A DNA stretch of 64,000 bases from Pseudomonadota bacterium (GTDB taxonomy: Bacteria; Pseudomonadota; Alphaproteobacteria; Rhizobiales; Rhizobiaceae), in the NCBI GenBank assembly GCA_020161665.1, contig JAIUPA010000041.1, positions 78,023 through 142,022 on the forward strand, in the 5' to 3' direction. Positions 46,776-56,312 of this stretch are shown piece after piece (the first letter of the stretch is position 1; every line of letters begins with the position of its first letter). The position numbers and the translations under genes are program-made. The notes under the pieces are model-generated. The model searched no databases, was not told the DNA's origin, and worked only from the letters and a program-made list of their open reading frames with translations.

Positions 46776-48311
46776 ATGGTACAAGGCGTAAATTCCACTC
46801 ACGATAAGAACATCGTTGATCTGACCCGCTCTCATCGCAACCGTGCGGTTTCGAAGGCGGTTCGTGCAACGCGTGAGCGGCTGCGATCGAACGGCGATGG
46901 CGGCGCGCGCCAGTTCGAACGCGAAACCATGGTGATGTATCTCGGCTCGCTGCTGCAGAGCGCCTCCATCATGCCCCTGTTCATCTTCATGGTGACGGGT
47001 ATCGGCGTCTATATCAGCAAGGATCTGCGCCTGCTGGTCTGGGCCGTTGGCTTCATGCTCATCCACTCGGCAATCATTCTGTTGGCGCGCCGGGCGGAAA
47101 AGCAGGAAATCACTCTGGACGTAGCCCAAAAGTGGCACCGAATCTTCCTTGCCATGCAGGCTCTGAGCGGCTGCGGCTGGGCCTATTTCGCCCTGATGCG
47201 TTGCGAGGCCTGTGGCGACTCTTTCGTCTTCTACAAGGGCGCCATTCTGCTGATTGCCATCTCCCTGACGGCGATGACGACAATCATGCTGCGCCCCGGC
47301 GTGCTGGTCACATTCCTGCCGGTGGTGATCGGACTGCTGATCCGGTTTGCCATTGATCGCGACATGGCTAGCGTTGCGCTGACGGCCATCACCGCCACCG
47401 CCATGGTGTTCTTCCTGTTCATTGGCTACCGCTTCTATTCGGCCAACCTGCGCATTCTCTCCTTCCAGTCCGAAAAGGACGACCTGATTGCGGAACTCGA
47501 AGTGGCGAAATCGCTGTCCGACGAAGCGCGCCGCCGCGCCGAAGAGGCAAACCTTGCCAAATCGCGCTTCCTCGCCTCCATGTCCCATGAATTGCGCACG
47601 CCGCTGAACGCCATTCTCGGTTTCTCCGAAGTGATGGCGACCGAAGTGCTCGGACCGCTCAACAATCCGATGTACAAGGAATACTCGCGCGATATCCACA
47701 ATTCCGGCCAGCACCTGCTGAACCTGATCAACGAAATCCTCGATCTTTCGCGCATTGAAGCCGGTCGCTACGATCTTCAGGAAAGCGCCATTTCACTGCT
47801 GGAAATCGCCGAGGATTGCATCGGCATGATCCAGCTGCGTGCCCGTGGCAAGAGCATCACGATCTCGGAACAGTTCGAACCGTCCCTGCCGCAGCTCTGG
47901 GCGGATGAGAAATCCATCCGTCAGGTGGTGCTGAACCTCTTGTCCAACGCCGTGAAGTTCACCCCGCAGGGCGGCGAAATCATCGTGAAAGTGGGCTGGA
48001 CCGGCTCAGGTGGACAATATCTGGCCATCAAGGACAACGGCCCCGGCATTTCCGAAGAGGAAATCCCGGTCGTCTTGTCGGCCTTTGGTCAGGGTACGAT
48101 TGCCATCAAGAGCGCCGAACAAGGCACCGGCCTTGGCCTGCCCATCGTTCAGGCGATCCTCAACAAGCATGGCGGCCAGTTCCTGCTGAAATCGAAGCTA
48201 CGCGAAGGCACCGAGGCCATCGCCATCCTGCCCGCCCAGCGCGTCATGCAGAGCGTTCCCGCCGTGGAAGAAGCGCACGCCATCGATCGTCGCAAGAAGA
48301 CGTTCGCCTGA
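46776..48311 (+). CDS. Membrane sensor histidine kinase, PdhS/DivJ/PleC-like
   Basis: 511 aa. A cytoplasmic N-terminus (1-55), about five to six membrane helices (55-220), a coiled linker, HisKA with phospho-acceptor H271 in FLASMSHELRTPLNAILGFSEVM, and HATPase_c (N box NLLSNAVKF, G boxes DNGPGIS and GTGLGLP). The HisKA segment with the continuation MYKEYSRDIHNSGQHLLNLINEILDLSRIEAG is close to the PleC/DivJ homologue sensor (PdhS) group that controls DivK and so CtrA. No response regulator is adjacent. Ribosome site is weak. Confidence 0.85.
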   Translation: MVQGVNSTHDKNIVDLTRSHRNRAVSKAVRATRERLRSNGDGGARQFERETMVMYLGSLLQSASIMPLFIFMVTGIGVYISKDLRLLVWAVGFMLIHSAIILLARRAEKQEITLDVAQKWHRIFLAMQALSGCGWAYFALMRCEACGDSFVFYKGAILLIAISLTAMTTIMLRPGVLVTFLPVVIGLLIRFAIDRDMASVALTAITATAMVFFLFIGYRFYSANLRILSFQSEKDDLIAELEVAKSLSDEARRRAEEANLAKSRFLASMSHELRTPLNAILGFSEVMATEVLGPLNNPMYKEYSRDIHNSGQHLLNLINEILDLSRIEAGRYDLQESAISLLEIAEDCIGMIQLRARGKSITISEQFEPSLPQLWADEKSIRQVVLNLLSNAVKFTPQGGEIIVKVGWTGSGGQYLAIKDNGPGISEEEIPVVLSAFGQGTIAIKSAEQGTGLGLPIVQAILNKHGGQFLLKSKLREGTEAIAILPAQRVMQSVPAVEEAHAIDRRKKTFA

Positions 48312-48323
48312 ACAGCAAATCGA

Positions 48324-48695
48324 TCAGAAGAACAGCGCCCAGAGGAAATAGGCGCCGTTTGCCACCAGAATGCAGAACACAGCAAAGGAGCCCAGGTCCT
48401 TTGCATGCTTGCCAACGGTGGAGATTTCCGGGGAAATCCGGTCGATCACTTCCTCGACCGCCGTATTGAGCGCCTCAACGGCAAAAAGCAGCATCATCAG
48501 CACCAGAAAGCCGAGAAGACGGGTGATCCCGACGCCCGCAATCAGCAGGATGACAAGACCTGCCACGAAGGCCTGAACCTCGTGGCGAAAGGCCTGCTCG
48601 CCCCAAAGGCGCTTCGCGCCCGCCATAGAATAGCTGTAAGCCGCAAAAACATGGGCAACGCCCGTCTGCTTGGTGAAGCCGGATTCTTCGCTCAA
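48324..48695 (-). CDS. dgkA: Diacylglycerol kinase
   Basis: 123 aa, three membrane helices; conserved AVEALNTAVEEVIDRIS (catalytic Glu and Asn). Recycles diacylglycerol made during periplasmic glucan and LPS decoration. The start is TTG at 48695 with GGAGG at 8 nt. 24 bp after cobT, so probably cotranscribed with it. Confidence 0.92.
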   Translation of the reverse strand: MSEESGFTKQTGVAHVFAAYSYSMAGAKRLWGEQAFRHEVQAFVAGLVILLIAGVGITRLLGFLVLMMLLFAVEALNTAVEEVIDRISPEISTVGKHAKDLGSFAVFCILVANGAYFLWALFF

Positions 48696-48719
48696 TGCCA
48701 GTTCCTCCCGTCCGTCCGC

Positions 48720-49736
48720 TCAAGCCTTGTTGGAAACGCCGGCCTGCTCGAAGGTCGCCATGCCCGAATGGCAGGCCGCAGCAGCCTTGACGATCCCCGC
48801 GGCAAGGGCCGCACCCGTACCTTCACCCAGACGCATGCCAAGCGCCAGAAGCGGCGTCTTGCCGAGCATTTCGATGGCGCGCAGATGCCCCGGCTCGCCG
48901 GAGACGTGGCCGATCAGGCAATGATCGAGAGCGGCAGGATTGGCCGCCTTCAAAATGGCAGCCGCAGCGGTCGCCACATAGCCATCAATCAGAACGGGGA
49001 TCTTCTGGACACGGGCGGCGAGAATGGCACCCGCCATCGCCGCGATTTCACGACCACCCAGACGACGCAGCACTTCCAGCGGATCGGAGAGATGATCCTT
49101 GTGGAAGGCAACCGCCTGCTTCACCGCCGCAATCTTGCGCTCCAGCAGTTCGCCATGCGAGCCGGTGCCAGGACCAACCCAGTCTTCGGCCTCGCCGCCG
49201 TAAAGCGCCAGATTGATGGCGGCCGCAATCGTCGTGTTGCCGATGCCCATTTCACCGATGCACAAAAGATCGGTGCCACCGGCGATGGCTTCCATGCCAA
49301 AGGCCATGGTCGCAGCGCAATCGCGCTCCGAAAGGGCGGCCTCACAGGTGATGTCGCCGGTCGGGTAATCGAGCGCCAGATCGAAGATCTTCAGGCCGAG
49401 ATCATAGGTGGCGCAAATCTGGTTGATGGCAGCGCCGCCCGCCGCGAAGTTCTCCACCATCTGCTGCGTGACCGAAACCGGGTAAGGCGTGATGCCGTGT
49501 CGGGCAACACCGTGATTACCGGCAAAGATGGCGACCAGCGGACGCGTCACCGACGGAGCGCGACCGCTCCACGCCGCCAGCCACATGGCGATTTCCTCAA
49601 GGCGACCGAGCGAGCCTTCCGGCTTGGTCAGCTGCTTGTTACGGGAGCGGGCGGCGGCAAGAGCTGCCACATCATGGCCCGGCAGATCACGGATGAGGGT
49701 ACGGAAATCGTCAAAAGGCAGACCGGTGACGCTCAT
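48720..49736 (-). CDS. cobT: Nicotinate-nucleotide-dimethylbenzimidazole phosphoribosyltransferase
   Basis: 338 aa. Makes alpha-ribazole phosphate for the lower ligand of cobalamin. Family segments KPEGSLGRLEE, FAGNHGV, GEMGIGNTTIAAAI and the C-terminal catalytic Glu in LGEGTGAALA. (Named CobU in Pseudomonas denitrificans nomenclature.) Divergent from cobS, the usual arrangement in rhizobia; no cobalamin riboswitch was seen between them. Confidence 0.95.
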   Translation of the reverse strand: MSVTGLPFDDFRTLIRDLPGHDVAALAAARSRNKQLTKPEGSLGRLEEIAMWLAAWSGRAPSVTRPLVAIFAGNHGVARHGITPYPVSVTQQMVENFAAGGAAINQICATYDLGLKIFDLALDYPTGDITCEAALSERDCAATMAFGMEAIAGGTDLLCIGEMGIGNTTIAAAINLALYGGEAEDWVGPGTGSHGELLERKIAAVKQAVAFHKDHLSDPLEVLRRLGGREIAAMAGAILAARVQKIPVLIDGYVATAAAAILKAANPAALDHCLIGHVSGEPGHLRAIEMLGKTPLLALGMRLGEGTGAALAAGIVKAAAACHSGMATFEQAGVSNKA

Positions 49737-49906
49737 TCATCAAGTTCCTTGTATTCCGCAAGCGGATAGGCAATGTGTTGCCGCCTCGGATCAAACGCGA
49801 GCGGCTCGAAATCTCATGCCACGGCGCGCATCGAGTCAGCCATGACGGAAAGCTCTCATACGCGGGCTTTGCGGCGCAAACAACTGCTAACAAGGACTGG
49901 AACGCC

Positions 49907-50689
49907 ATGCAAATGCCGCCCAACCTGCAGAAAATCATGATCGCCATCGGTTTTCTCAGCCGCCTTCCCGTTCCGAAGTCGGTGTGGACGGATTTTGACG
50001 GGCGCGTGGCGACAACGGCGCACCTCTTTCCTCTGGCCGGACTGGTGATCGCCCTGCCCGCCGCCTTCACGCTCTGGCTGCTGATGGCGCTGGATGCGGA
50101 CCCGCTTGTCGCCGCGGTAGTGGCGCTCGGCGTCCTGACGCTCACGACCGGCGCACTGCATGAAGACGGCCTTGCCGATTGTGCCGATGGCTTTGGTGGT
50201 GGAGCAAGCCGGGATCGCGCACTGGAGATCATGAAGGACAGCCGCATCGGCACCTACGGGGCCATTGCCCTGATCCTGTCCTTTGGGCTGCGGATCGCCA
50301 CCCTATCAACCCTTGCGACCGAATTGTCGCCGCTGGCGGCGGCGGCAATTTTCGCGGCCATCGCTCCGCTATCGCGCGCCATGATGGTCACCCACTGGCA
50401 GGCGCTTCCTTCGGCCCGTGCGAACGGCACGGCGGTCTCGGCCGGTCAGCCGGATGTGTTCATCGGCGCGCTGGCGCTGGCGACGGGCACCGTTCTCTCC
50501 GGCATTCTGCTGATCGCCGCCCTTTCCTTTGCCGCGCTGCTTCTGACGCTGGTGGCCATGGCCATCGCCACCACCCTGATGAGTCGACGGGCGACCTCAA
50601 AGATCGGCGGTCACACCGGCGACACGATCGGCGCGACCGAGCAAGTGTGCGAAATGGCGGGCCTTCTGGCCCTCTCCCTGCTCGTGTGA
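49907..50689 (+). CDS. cobS: Adenosylcobinamide-GDP ribazoletransferase (cobalamin synthase)
   Basis: 260 aa membrane enzyme; motif [15 protein letters not shown] near 83-98 and about six hydrophobic helices. Joins adenosylcobinamide-GDP with alpha-ribazole in the inner membrane, last step of cobalamin assembly. ATG 49907 follows AAGGA; upstream frame is not supported. First gene of cobS-DUF1289-protease operon. Confidence 0.95.
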   Translation: MQMPPNLQKIMIAIGFLSRLPVPKSVWTDFDGRVATTAHLFPLAGLVIALPAAFTLWLLMALDADPLVAAVVALGVLTLTTGALHEDGLADCADGFGGGASRDRALEIMKDSRIGTYGAIALILSFGLRIATLSTLATELSPLAAAAIFAAIAPLSRAMMVTHWQALPSARANGTAVSAGQPDVFIGALALATGTVLSGILLIAALSFAALLLTLVAMAIATTLMSRRATSKIGGHTGDTIGATEQVCEMAGLLALSLLV

Positions 50690-50699
50690 GGCGCCATTC

Positions 50700-50882
50700 A
50701 TGGAAACGCCCTGTATCCGCATCTGCGTCATCGATCAGGCCTCCGGTCTTTGTGAAGGCTGTGGCCGCACATTGGACGAAATTGCCGGATGGAGTGCCAT
50801 GACCGACCGCGAACGGCAGAGCATCATGAAGGCCTTGCCCGCCCGGCTGGTTCCGTTGAAACGCAAGGTCAGACCCGCATGA
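50700..50882 (+). CDS. Small DUF1289 protein
   Basis: 60 aa. Four cysteines in the DUF1289 arrangement (PCIRIC near the start, LCEGCGRT), likely binding a metal. Found next to cobS in many alphaproteobacteria; function unknown. Overlaps the next gene by ATGA. Confidence 0.9.
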   Translation: METPCIRICVIDQASGLCEGCGRTLDEIAGWSAMTDRERQSIMKALPARLVPLKRKVRPA

Positions 50883-51589
50883 AGAACCCATTCCTGATTC
50901 TTTTGCTGGTCATCATCGGCGGCGGACTGGCGCTCCTGCTGTTCAATGGCAGTCAGGGGCAGACCATGGGCATGGACAATGATGATTTCGCCCGCCTTGT
51001 CGCGCTTCTGCCGCTCGCCCTGTTGTTTGGTTCCTCGATCATCATTGGCAGCCGCTATCGCACCGTGGAAGTCGTCCGCAACATCGCCATCTGGATGGCG
51101 ATCCTTCTCGGCCTGATCGTGCTGTGGCTCTACAAATCCGATTTCACGATGCTGGGAGACCGCATCCTGTCATCGCTGGTGCCCGGTCGAGCCGCCGTCA
51201 CACAGGCGTCAAACGGCAAGACGGAAGTCACGCTCTACAAAGGCGCAAATGGCCATTTCGGCGCGCGGGTCGAGGTTAACGGCACCACCATTCCCATGAT
51301 GGTCGATACGGGTGCCAGCAGCATGGTTCTGTCCTTCGAGGATGCGCGCAAGCTGGGCCTTGATCCGGATCGCCTCGCCTTTTCGGCGACCGTCATGACC
51401 GCGAACGGGCGCGCACTTGCCGCCCCCGTGACCCTGCAGGATGTGGCCATCGGCCCCATTCACCGCCAGCGCATTCCAGCCCTCGTCACACCACAAGGCA
51501 GCCTGGACGAAAGCCTGCTCGGCATGAGCTTCCTGTCAACGCTCACCTCGCTGCAAATGCAATCCGAGGAACTGCGCCTGATCGATTGA
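50879..51589 (+). CDS. TIGR02281-type retropepsin-like aspartic protease
   Basis: 236 aa. N-terminal membrane helices (about 5-20, 42-58 and 66-85), then a single aspartic protease half with VDTGASS (DTG active site) at about residues 141-147. Clan AA retropepsin-like protease that acts as a dimer; periplasm-facing is likely. Substrate unknown. Coupled to DUF1289 by ATGA; ends 2 bp from the convergent TauE-type gene. Confidence 0.9.
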   Translation: MKNPFLILLLVIIGGGLALLLFNGSQGQTMGMDNDDFARLVALLPLALLFGSSIIIGSRYRTVEVVRNIAIWMAILLGLIVLWLYKSDFTMLGDRILSSLVPGRAAVTQASNGKTEVTLYKGANGHFGARVEVNGTTIPMMVDTGASSMVLSFEDARKLGLDPDRLAFSATVMTANGRALAAPVTLQDVAIGPIHRQRIPALVTPQGSLDESLLGMSFLSTLTSLQMQSEELRLID

Positions 51590-51591
51590 GA

Positions 51592-52413
51592 TCAGTGGAA
51601 GACGCTGAAGAAGAACTGCGCGGAAATGACGATCAGGAAAACACCGAACGCCTTTTCTAGCTGCTTCTTCGAAAGCGCATGGGCAAGCTTTGCCCCATAA
51701 GGCGCCGTATAGAGCGTCACCGGGATCATCAGGCCAACAGCCAGCCAGTTGATATAGCCGGTCGAAAACGGCGGCAGGCCTGCAGCTCCCCAACCGGCCC
51801 AGATATAGCCGATCAGACCGGGCAGAGAGATCAGCACGCCGACGCCTGAGGACGTGGCAACGGCCTGATGGATCGGACGGCCATAAAGCGTCATGAAGGT
51901 GTTGTTGAGAACGCCACCGCCTATCCCCATCAGGCCGGACAGAACACCGATACCGGAGCCGACGAGAAAGCGGACGGGATTGGGCGGCAGATCATCACCC
52001 AGCCGCCAGCTTTCGCGATTGAAGATCATGCGGAAGGCAAGGATCAGCGCGATGCAGGCGAAAATCAGCCGCAGCGCCACGCTGGACGCATAGGCGGCAA
52101 TCGCCGTGGCCAGCAGCGTCCCAAGCGGAATGGCAACGATCCAGCCTTTCAGAAGCGCCGTATCGACCGCGCCGCGTTTGCGATGAGCCGAAAAGGACCG
52201 GATGGAGGTTGGCACGATGATCGCCAGCGACGTACCCAGTGCCAGATGCATACGCACCTCATCGGGAATACCGAGCAGCCCGAACATCTGGTAGAAAACG
52301 GGCACGAGAATGGCACCGCCGCCCACACCGAAAAGCCCTGCCAGAAGGCCAGCCACCACGCCTGCCGCCAGAAGGGCTGCGACAAATGGCAATAGTTCCG
52401 AAATGGGGGGCAT
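51592..52413 (-). CDS. TauE/SafE-family membrane permease
   Basis: 273 aa with about eight membrane helices in two repeats; GLFGVGGGAILVP and GIGGGVLNNTFM are the paired family motifs. Family members export sulfite, sulfoacetate or other anions. AGGAGAG precedes the ATG. No sulfur gene is nearby, so substrate is unknown. Confidence 0.9.
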   Translation of the reverse strand: MPPISELLPFVAALLAAGVVAGLLAGLFGVGGGAILVPVFYQMFGLLGIPDEVRMHLALGTSLAIIVPTSIRSFSAHRKRGAVDTALLKGWIVAIPLGTLLATAIAAYASSVALRLIFACIALILAFRMIFNRESWRLGDDLPPNPVRFLVGSGIGVLSGLMGIGGGVLNNTFMTLYGRPIHQAVATSSGVGVLISLPGLIGYIWAGWGAAGLPPFSTGYINWLAVGLMIPVTLYTAPYGAKLAHALSKKQLEKAFGVFLIVISAQFFFSVFH

Positions 52414-52504
52414 ACATCTCTCTCCTGAAGGACCGTCTCATCGCTTTCGCAAATGCATCGGGGTCCGGCAAGAGCGCTTTGCCCGCCCTCAGTACGCCTT
52501 TCGC

Positions 52505-53572
52505 TCAGCCGCAGTGCCGATAGCCGGAATTGCGGCTTCTGAGATCGAAATGGAAATGGTTCCAGTGATCGGGATCGCTGCCCGGTCCCAGCACGGTGTT
52601 GAAGTAGCGACAACTGTCGCTTCGAACGGTGTTCAGCAGACCCTTTTCGCGGAAGGAAAAGAAGCCTTTCTTGCGCACGTCGATTTCCTTGCCGCTGTTC
52701 AGCACAATGGTGCCAATATCAACGGCATTGCCATGCGCATGTTCGGACCAGGGATTGTTGGCGCGCGAATTCATGCGGCGGCAGGAATAGCCCCCCATCA
52801 ACTGAACCTTCTTCACGCCGCTGAAATAACGCGCCCGCGACGAGGGTACGAGTTCATTGCGCGTCCATTGCGCAAAGGCCAGCGCCACCTGACAGTTCAT
52901 CGGCGTCTCGTTGACAGAAACACCGCCCCCCACGCCGGAAAGCTTGATCGGCCAGGCAATGCCGCAATTGGCGCCGTCCTGAATGCGCGGAATCTCACGG
53001 AAGGTCGCCCCCATCTTGCGCAAGGATGCACGGCAGCTCGCCTCGGAGGCGGGCATGATGTCCTGCGGCGCGGGCATGTCCGTCTGCATGGTCGACATCG
53101 GCGCATCGGGGTGAAGCATCGCCACCTGCTGGCCCGCCGGATCGGGCGAAAGAGCGGGCGAACGCGGCGCGACCAGAACCGGCTGATCGGTACCAATCCC
53201 GTCCACCACCGGCTGGCTCGTCGTGCCTTCGGCAATATCAAGCGCCTGCTCTTCGGCAAGGCCAACCACACGGGGCTGGCCGGCAGGTGCTGATGCGACC
53301 CCCAGCCCTTCATCCATGTTGATGCCCTCGCCGGACGGCGTAGAGCCGGCATAGGATTCCATGACCGCGCCGGCCTGCTGGACTGGCATCTGCGTCATCG
53401 GATAGGCCGCTGTGCGCGAGACCGGAGCAACCGGCTGGCGCGCGATCGAACCGACGCGCGTGGCATTGTCCACGGGCGCAGGCGGCACAAGGCCATCCGT
53501 CGAGCATGACGAGATTGTCGAAGCAAGAAGAAGCGCGAAAACCGCGCGCTTTGAAATGAAACCGTACGACAT
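52505..53572 (-). CDS. Extensin-like lipoprotein with LAS peptidase-like C-terminus
   Basis: 355 aa. Signal with lipobox ISSC at about residue 22-25, a long disordered Pro/Ala/Gln region (26-175), then an extensin_2-family domain (about 180-355). In this domain SEHAHGNAVDIG (H-x6-D) and HWNHFHFD recall the zinc-binding residues of LAS (VanY/MEPM-like) peptidases, plus four or more Cys. So it may be a wall-cutting or wall-binding enzyme in the periplasm. ATG 53572 (MSYGF) rather than the longer frame to 53656. Function unproven. Confidence 0.83.
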   Translation of the reverse strand: MSYGFISKRAVFALLLASTISSCSTDGLVPPAPVDNATRVGSIARQPVAPVSRTAAYPMTQMPVQQAGAVMESYAGSTPSGEGINMDEGLGVASAPAGQPRVVGLAEEQALDIAEGTTSQPVVDGIGTDQPVLVAPRSPALSPDPAGQQVAMLHPDAPMSTMQTDMPAPQDIMPASEASCRASLRKMGATFREIPRIQDGANCGIAWPIKLSGVGGGVSVNETPMNCQVALAFAQWTRNELVPSSRARYFSGVKKVQLMGGYSCRRMNSRANNPWSEHAHGNAVDIGTIVLNSGKEIDVRKKGFFSFREKGLLNTVRSDSCRYFNTVLGPGSDPDHWNHFHFDLRSRNSGYRHCG

Positions 53573-53687
53573 ACTAGACCGTCTCCACCGCACAGCGGCT
53601 TCCAGCACCCGTTCCAGACTAGCAAAACAGGGTAAACGATCACTTACCCGCGCCATGCTCCCGGACGGACATGATGCAAACGAGAAA

Positions 53688-53715
53688 GGGCGCGGCTTGC
53701 GCCGCGCCCCCAGTC
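53688..53715 (-). terminator. Terminator of the chemoreceptor gene
   Basis: GGGCGCGGC / GCCGCGCCC stem followed on the - strand by TTTCTC. Confidence 0.7.
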
Positions 53716-53737
53716 GTCGCGTGCTGAAATGAAAGGG

Positions 53738-55552
53738 TCAGGCGGCGCGGGACGTGCGTCCCATACCGTTATCGAGACGGAAGCGCGCCAGAAGCGTCGA
53801 AAGCTGTTCGCTCTCATGTTCCAGCGTCTGGCTGGCAGCCGTCGTTTCTTCAACCATGGCCGCGTTCTGCTGCGTCATCTGATCCATGTGATTGACGGAG
53901 GAGTTGATTTCGCCAAGGCCGGTGGACTGTTCACGCGCTGCCGTGGCAATCGACTCGACATGCTCGTTAACACGGCTGACGAGCGACTCAATCTCAAGCA
54001 GCGCTTCACCCGTTGAGCGGACCAGCGACACGCCGGTGGAAACTTCATGCGCCGACTGCGAAATCAGCGTCTTGATCTCCTTGGCCGCCTGAGCCGAACG
54101 CTGGGCCAGTTCACGCACTTCCTGCGCAACAACGGCAAAGCCCTTGCCCGCTTCGCCAGCGCGTGCGGCTTCAACACCGGCATTGAGCGCGAGCAGATTG
54201 GTCTGGAAGGCGATCTCGTCGATGACACCGATGATCTGGTTGATCTGCGTGGACGACTTTTCGATCCGGCTCATCGCGTCGACCGCGTTGCGGACGATCT
54301 CGCCCGAACGGTCGGCACTTTCCGTGGTGGCGCGCACCAGGTCACGAGCCTCATTGGAACGCTCGGAGGCCATACGCATGGCAGCGGAAATTTCGTCGAG
54401 AGCGGCAGCGGTTTCCTCAAGGGCAGCGGCCTGCTGCTCGGTGCGGCGAGACAGATGGCCCGTCGCTTCGGAAATGTTGCCAGCGCTGTCACGCACCACC
54501 GAACCACTTTCCGCAATGGACGTGATGACCTGACGCAGCGCCGAAGCGGTTGCGTTGAAATCTTCACCAAGCTTACGGTATTCGGCATCGAGACCGCTGA
54601 CATGCGCCGTCAGATCGCCAGCCGCCAGACGTTCCAGAGCATCACCCAGCGTATGCATGGCATGGCTCTGGCGCTCGGCAGCCGTACGGAAGGCGCCTTC
54701 ATTGGAGGCACGCTCGGCATCGATGATGCGCTGCTGCTCGGCTTCGCGCGAACGAAGACGCAGACGCTCGGCAACCGAATCCTTCAACTGGGCCAGCGCA
54801 CGTGCCATGTCACCAATTTCATCCTTGCGGTCCGTATCCGTCACTTCGGCGCTGACACGCTCCTGAGAGATTTCGCCCATGGAGTGTTTGATTCGGGCAA
54901 TCGGACGCGTCACGCTGGTCACAACAAACCAGGCCACGCCACTGATCAGCACCAGACCCGTCAGGCAGACCAGACCGAAATAAATGGCGTTCTTTCGGAA
55001 CATCGCGGAAAGGTCATCTGCATAGACGCCCGTACCGATCACCCAGCCCCACGGCTGGAAACCAGCCACATGCGAATACTTCAGAACCGGCTCCGGCGAA
55101 CCCGGCTTCGGCCACTTGTACTCGTGGAAGCCCGAGCCATTTTCACGAACGATTTTGACGAAGGCATCAAAGATCGAACCACCGCTCGGGTCCTTGATAT
55201 TGCTGACATTCTGGCCATTCAGCTTGGGATTGATCGGATGCATGATCATCACCGGCTGCATGTCATTGATCCAGAAGTAGCCCGTACCGCCATCATAACG
55301 CATCGAACCGACATAGGAGGCCGCAGCAGCCTGCGCCTGCTCACGCGTCATCTCCCCCGACTTTTCCATCTGATGATACCGATTGAGCACTGCCAAGACG
55401 GTATCGTCGAGCATCTCGAGGCCCGACTGGCGCTCATGAACAATCTCATTCTGCGCATGGAAAAGACCGAACACCAGCGCCGAGATCATCACGGCCCCGC
55501 CGATGACGACCAGAAAATAGAGACGAACGCCAATTTTGAGGTTCGAGAACAT
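53738..55552 (-). CDS. Methyl-accepting chemotaxis protein (Cache sensor)
   Basis: 604 aa. TM1 (about 8-30), single Cache periplasmic sensor (35-185, [16 protein letters not shown]), TM2 (190-213), HAMP (214-266), a second HAMP-like stretch (295-350), and signalling domain (370-590) with the tip [33 protein letters not shown]. Class with a short cytoplasmic domain. Ligand likely a small organic acid; no CheW-binding pentapeptide tail is seen. An inverted repeat overlaps its ribosome site (see separate entry). Confidence 0.95.
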   Translation of the reverse strand: MFSNLKIGVRLYFLVVIGGAVMISALVFGLFHAQNEIVHERQSGLEMLDDTVLAVLNRYHQMEKSGEMTREQAQAAAASYVGSMRYDGGTGYFWINDMQPVMIMHPINPKLNGQNVSNIKDPSGGSIFDAFVKIVRENGSGFHEYKWPKPGSPEPVLKYSHVAGFQPWGWVIGTGVYADDLSAMFRKNAIYFGLVCLTGLVLISGVAWFVVTSVTRPIARIKHSMGEISQERVSAEVTDTDRKDEIGDMARALAQLKDSVAERLRLRSREAEQQRIIDAERASNEGAFRTAAERQSHAMHTLGDALERLAAGDLTAHVSGLDAEYRKLGEDFNATASALRQVITSIAESGSVVRDSAGNISEATGHLSRRTEQQAAALEETAAALDEISAAMRMASERSNEARDLVRATTESADRSGEIVRNAVDAMSRIEKSSTQINQIIGVIDEIAFQTNLLALNAGVEAARAGEAGKGFAVVAQEVRELAQRSAQAAKEIKTLISQSAHEVSTGVSLVRSTGEALLEIESLVSRVNEHVESIATAAREQSTGLGEINSSVNHMDQMTQQNAAMVEETTAASQTLEHESEQLSTLLARFRLDNGMGRTSRAA

Positions 55553-55922
55553 GAATGCACCTCCACTAATTTAGGTGCACCTTCCCGCAAATTCGTTAAC
55601 GGGCCGCTAAGCTTTAAATCACACTAAAATAACATTTCTTCGAGAACTGTATTTTTTCAAATCCAAAGCGCAGAATGAGACAGTAATAGAATTTTTCACC
55701 ACGGATATATCGCATAGTGAAAAGTTCAAATTCCAATAGCGGAACAAACCTTCGGAAATTTGTCGTCAAGCGGGCATTTTGCCTCATCGTCCTTGCACAC
55801 CCATCAATCACGCGCTACGGACTATACGAAAGTATGATCACGCAAAGCACGCGCTTTTCTCGGGTGCTCATTGATTTCAAATGGATAGTGCTGCCGCGCT
55901 GGGAATCAGGAAGGAATGGCGA
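55553..55922. other. Intergenic region between chemoreceptor and thioesterase genes
   Basis: 370 bp, AT-rich from 55610 to 55720, no credible gene. Contains the inverted repeat at 55556-55579 and a one-mismatch CtrA-like box (TTAA CGGGCCG CTAA, 55596-55610). Otherwise nothing I can support. Confidence 0.5.
55556..55579 (-). promoter_or_regulatory. Inverted repeat that includes the chemoreceptor ribosome-binding site
   Basis: On the - strand TGCACCT-(10 nt)-AGGTGCA; the right arm carries the AGGT of the GGAGG Shine-Dalgarno 7 nt before the ATG, so the hairpin could hide it. Confidence 0.5.
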
Positions 55923-56312
55923 ATGAACGACACACCGCAACCCATGGGCGAACTGACGCTGAGAACCCTTGCGATGCCAGCCGATGCGAACCCGGCAGGC
56001 GATATTTTCGGGGGCTGGGTCATGTCGCAGATGGACTTGGCCGCCGGCATCCGCGCCGGCGAACGTGCCCGTGGTCGTGTTGTTACCGCCGCCGTCAAGG
56101 AAATGACGTTTGAGAAGCCGGTGAAGATCGGGGACACGGTTTCCATCTACACCGACATCGCCCGCACGGGCCGCACCTCGCTGACCATGAGCGTTGAGGC
56201 CTGGGTCCACCGCCAGCGTTACGGCGGTCTGGAGAAGGTGACGGGCGCCACCTTCATCATGGTTGCCATGGATGAAAACCGCCAGCCCATGCCGCTGCCG
56301 CCGGAAGAGTAA
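55923..56312 (+). CDS. Hotdog-fold acyl-CoA thioesterase (YciA-like)
   Basis: 129 aa. NPAGDIFGGWVMSQMD is the catalytic-loop signature of YciA-type acyl-CoA thioesterases; TAAVKEMTFEKPVKIGDTV follows. Splits short- and medium-chain acyl-CoA; hexameric. ATG 55923 has GGAAGG upstream. Its stop abuts the stop of the DUF1501 gene. Confidence 0.92.
   Translation: MNDTPQPMGELTLRTLAMPADANPAGDIFGGWVMSQMDLAAGIRAGERARGRVVTAAVKEMTFEKPVKIGDTVSIYTDIARTGRTSLTMSVEAWVHRQRYGGLEKVTGATFIMVAMDENRQPMPLPPEE

Noticed and set aside
49737..49906. Cobalamin riboswitch between cobT and cobS
   Set aside because: No conserved B12-box core could be recognised; only GCCACGG occurs, without the surrounding pattern.
55596..55610. 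CtrA box near the chemoreceptor gene (TTAA CGGGCCG CTAA)
   Set aside because: One mismatch and GC-rich spacer; too weak for a separate claim.
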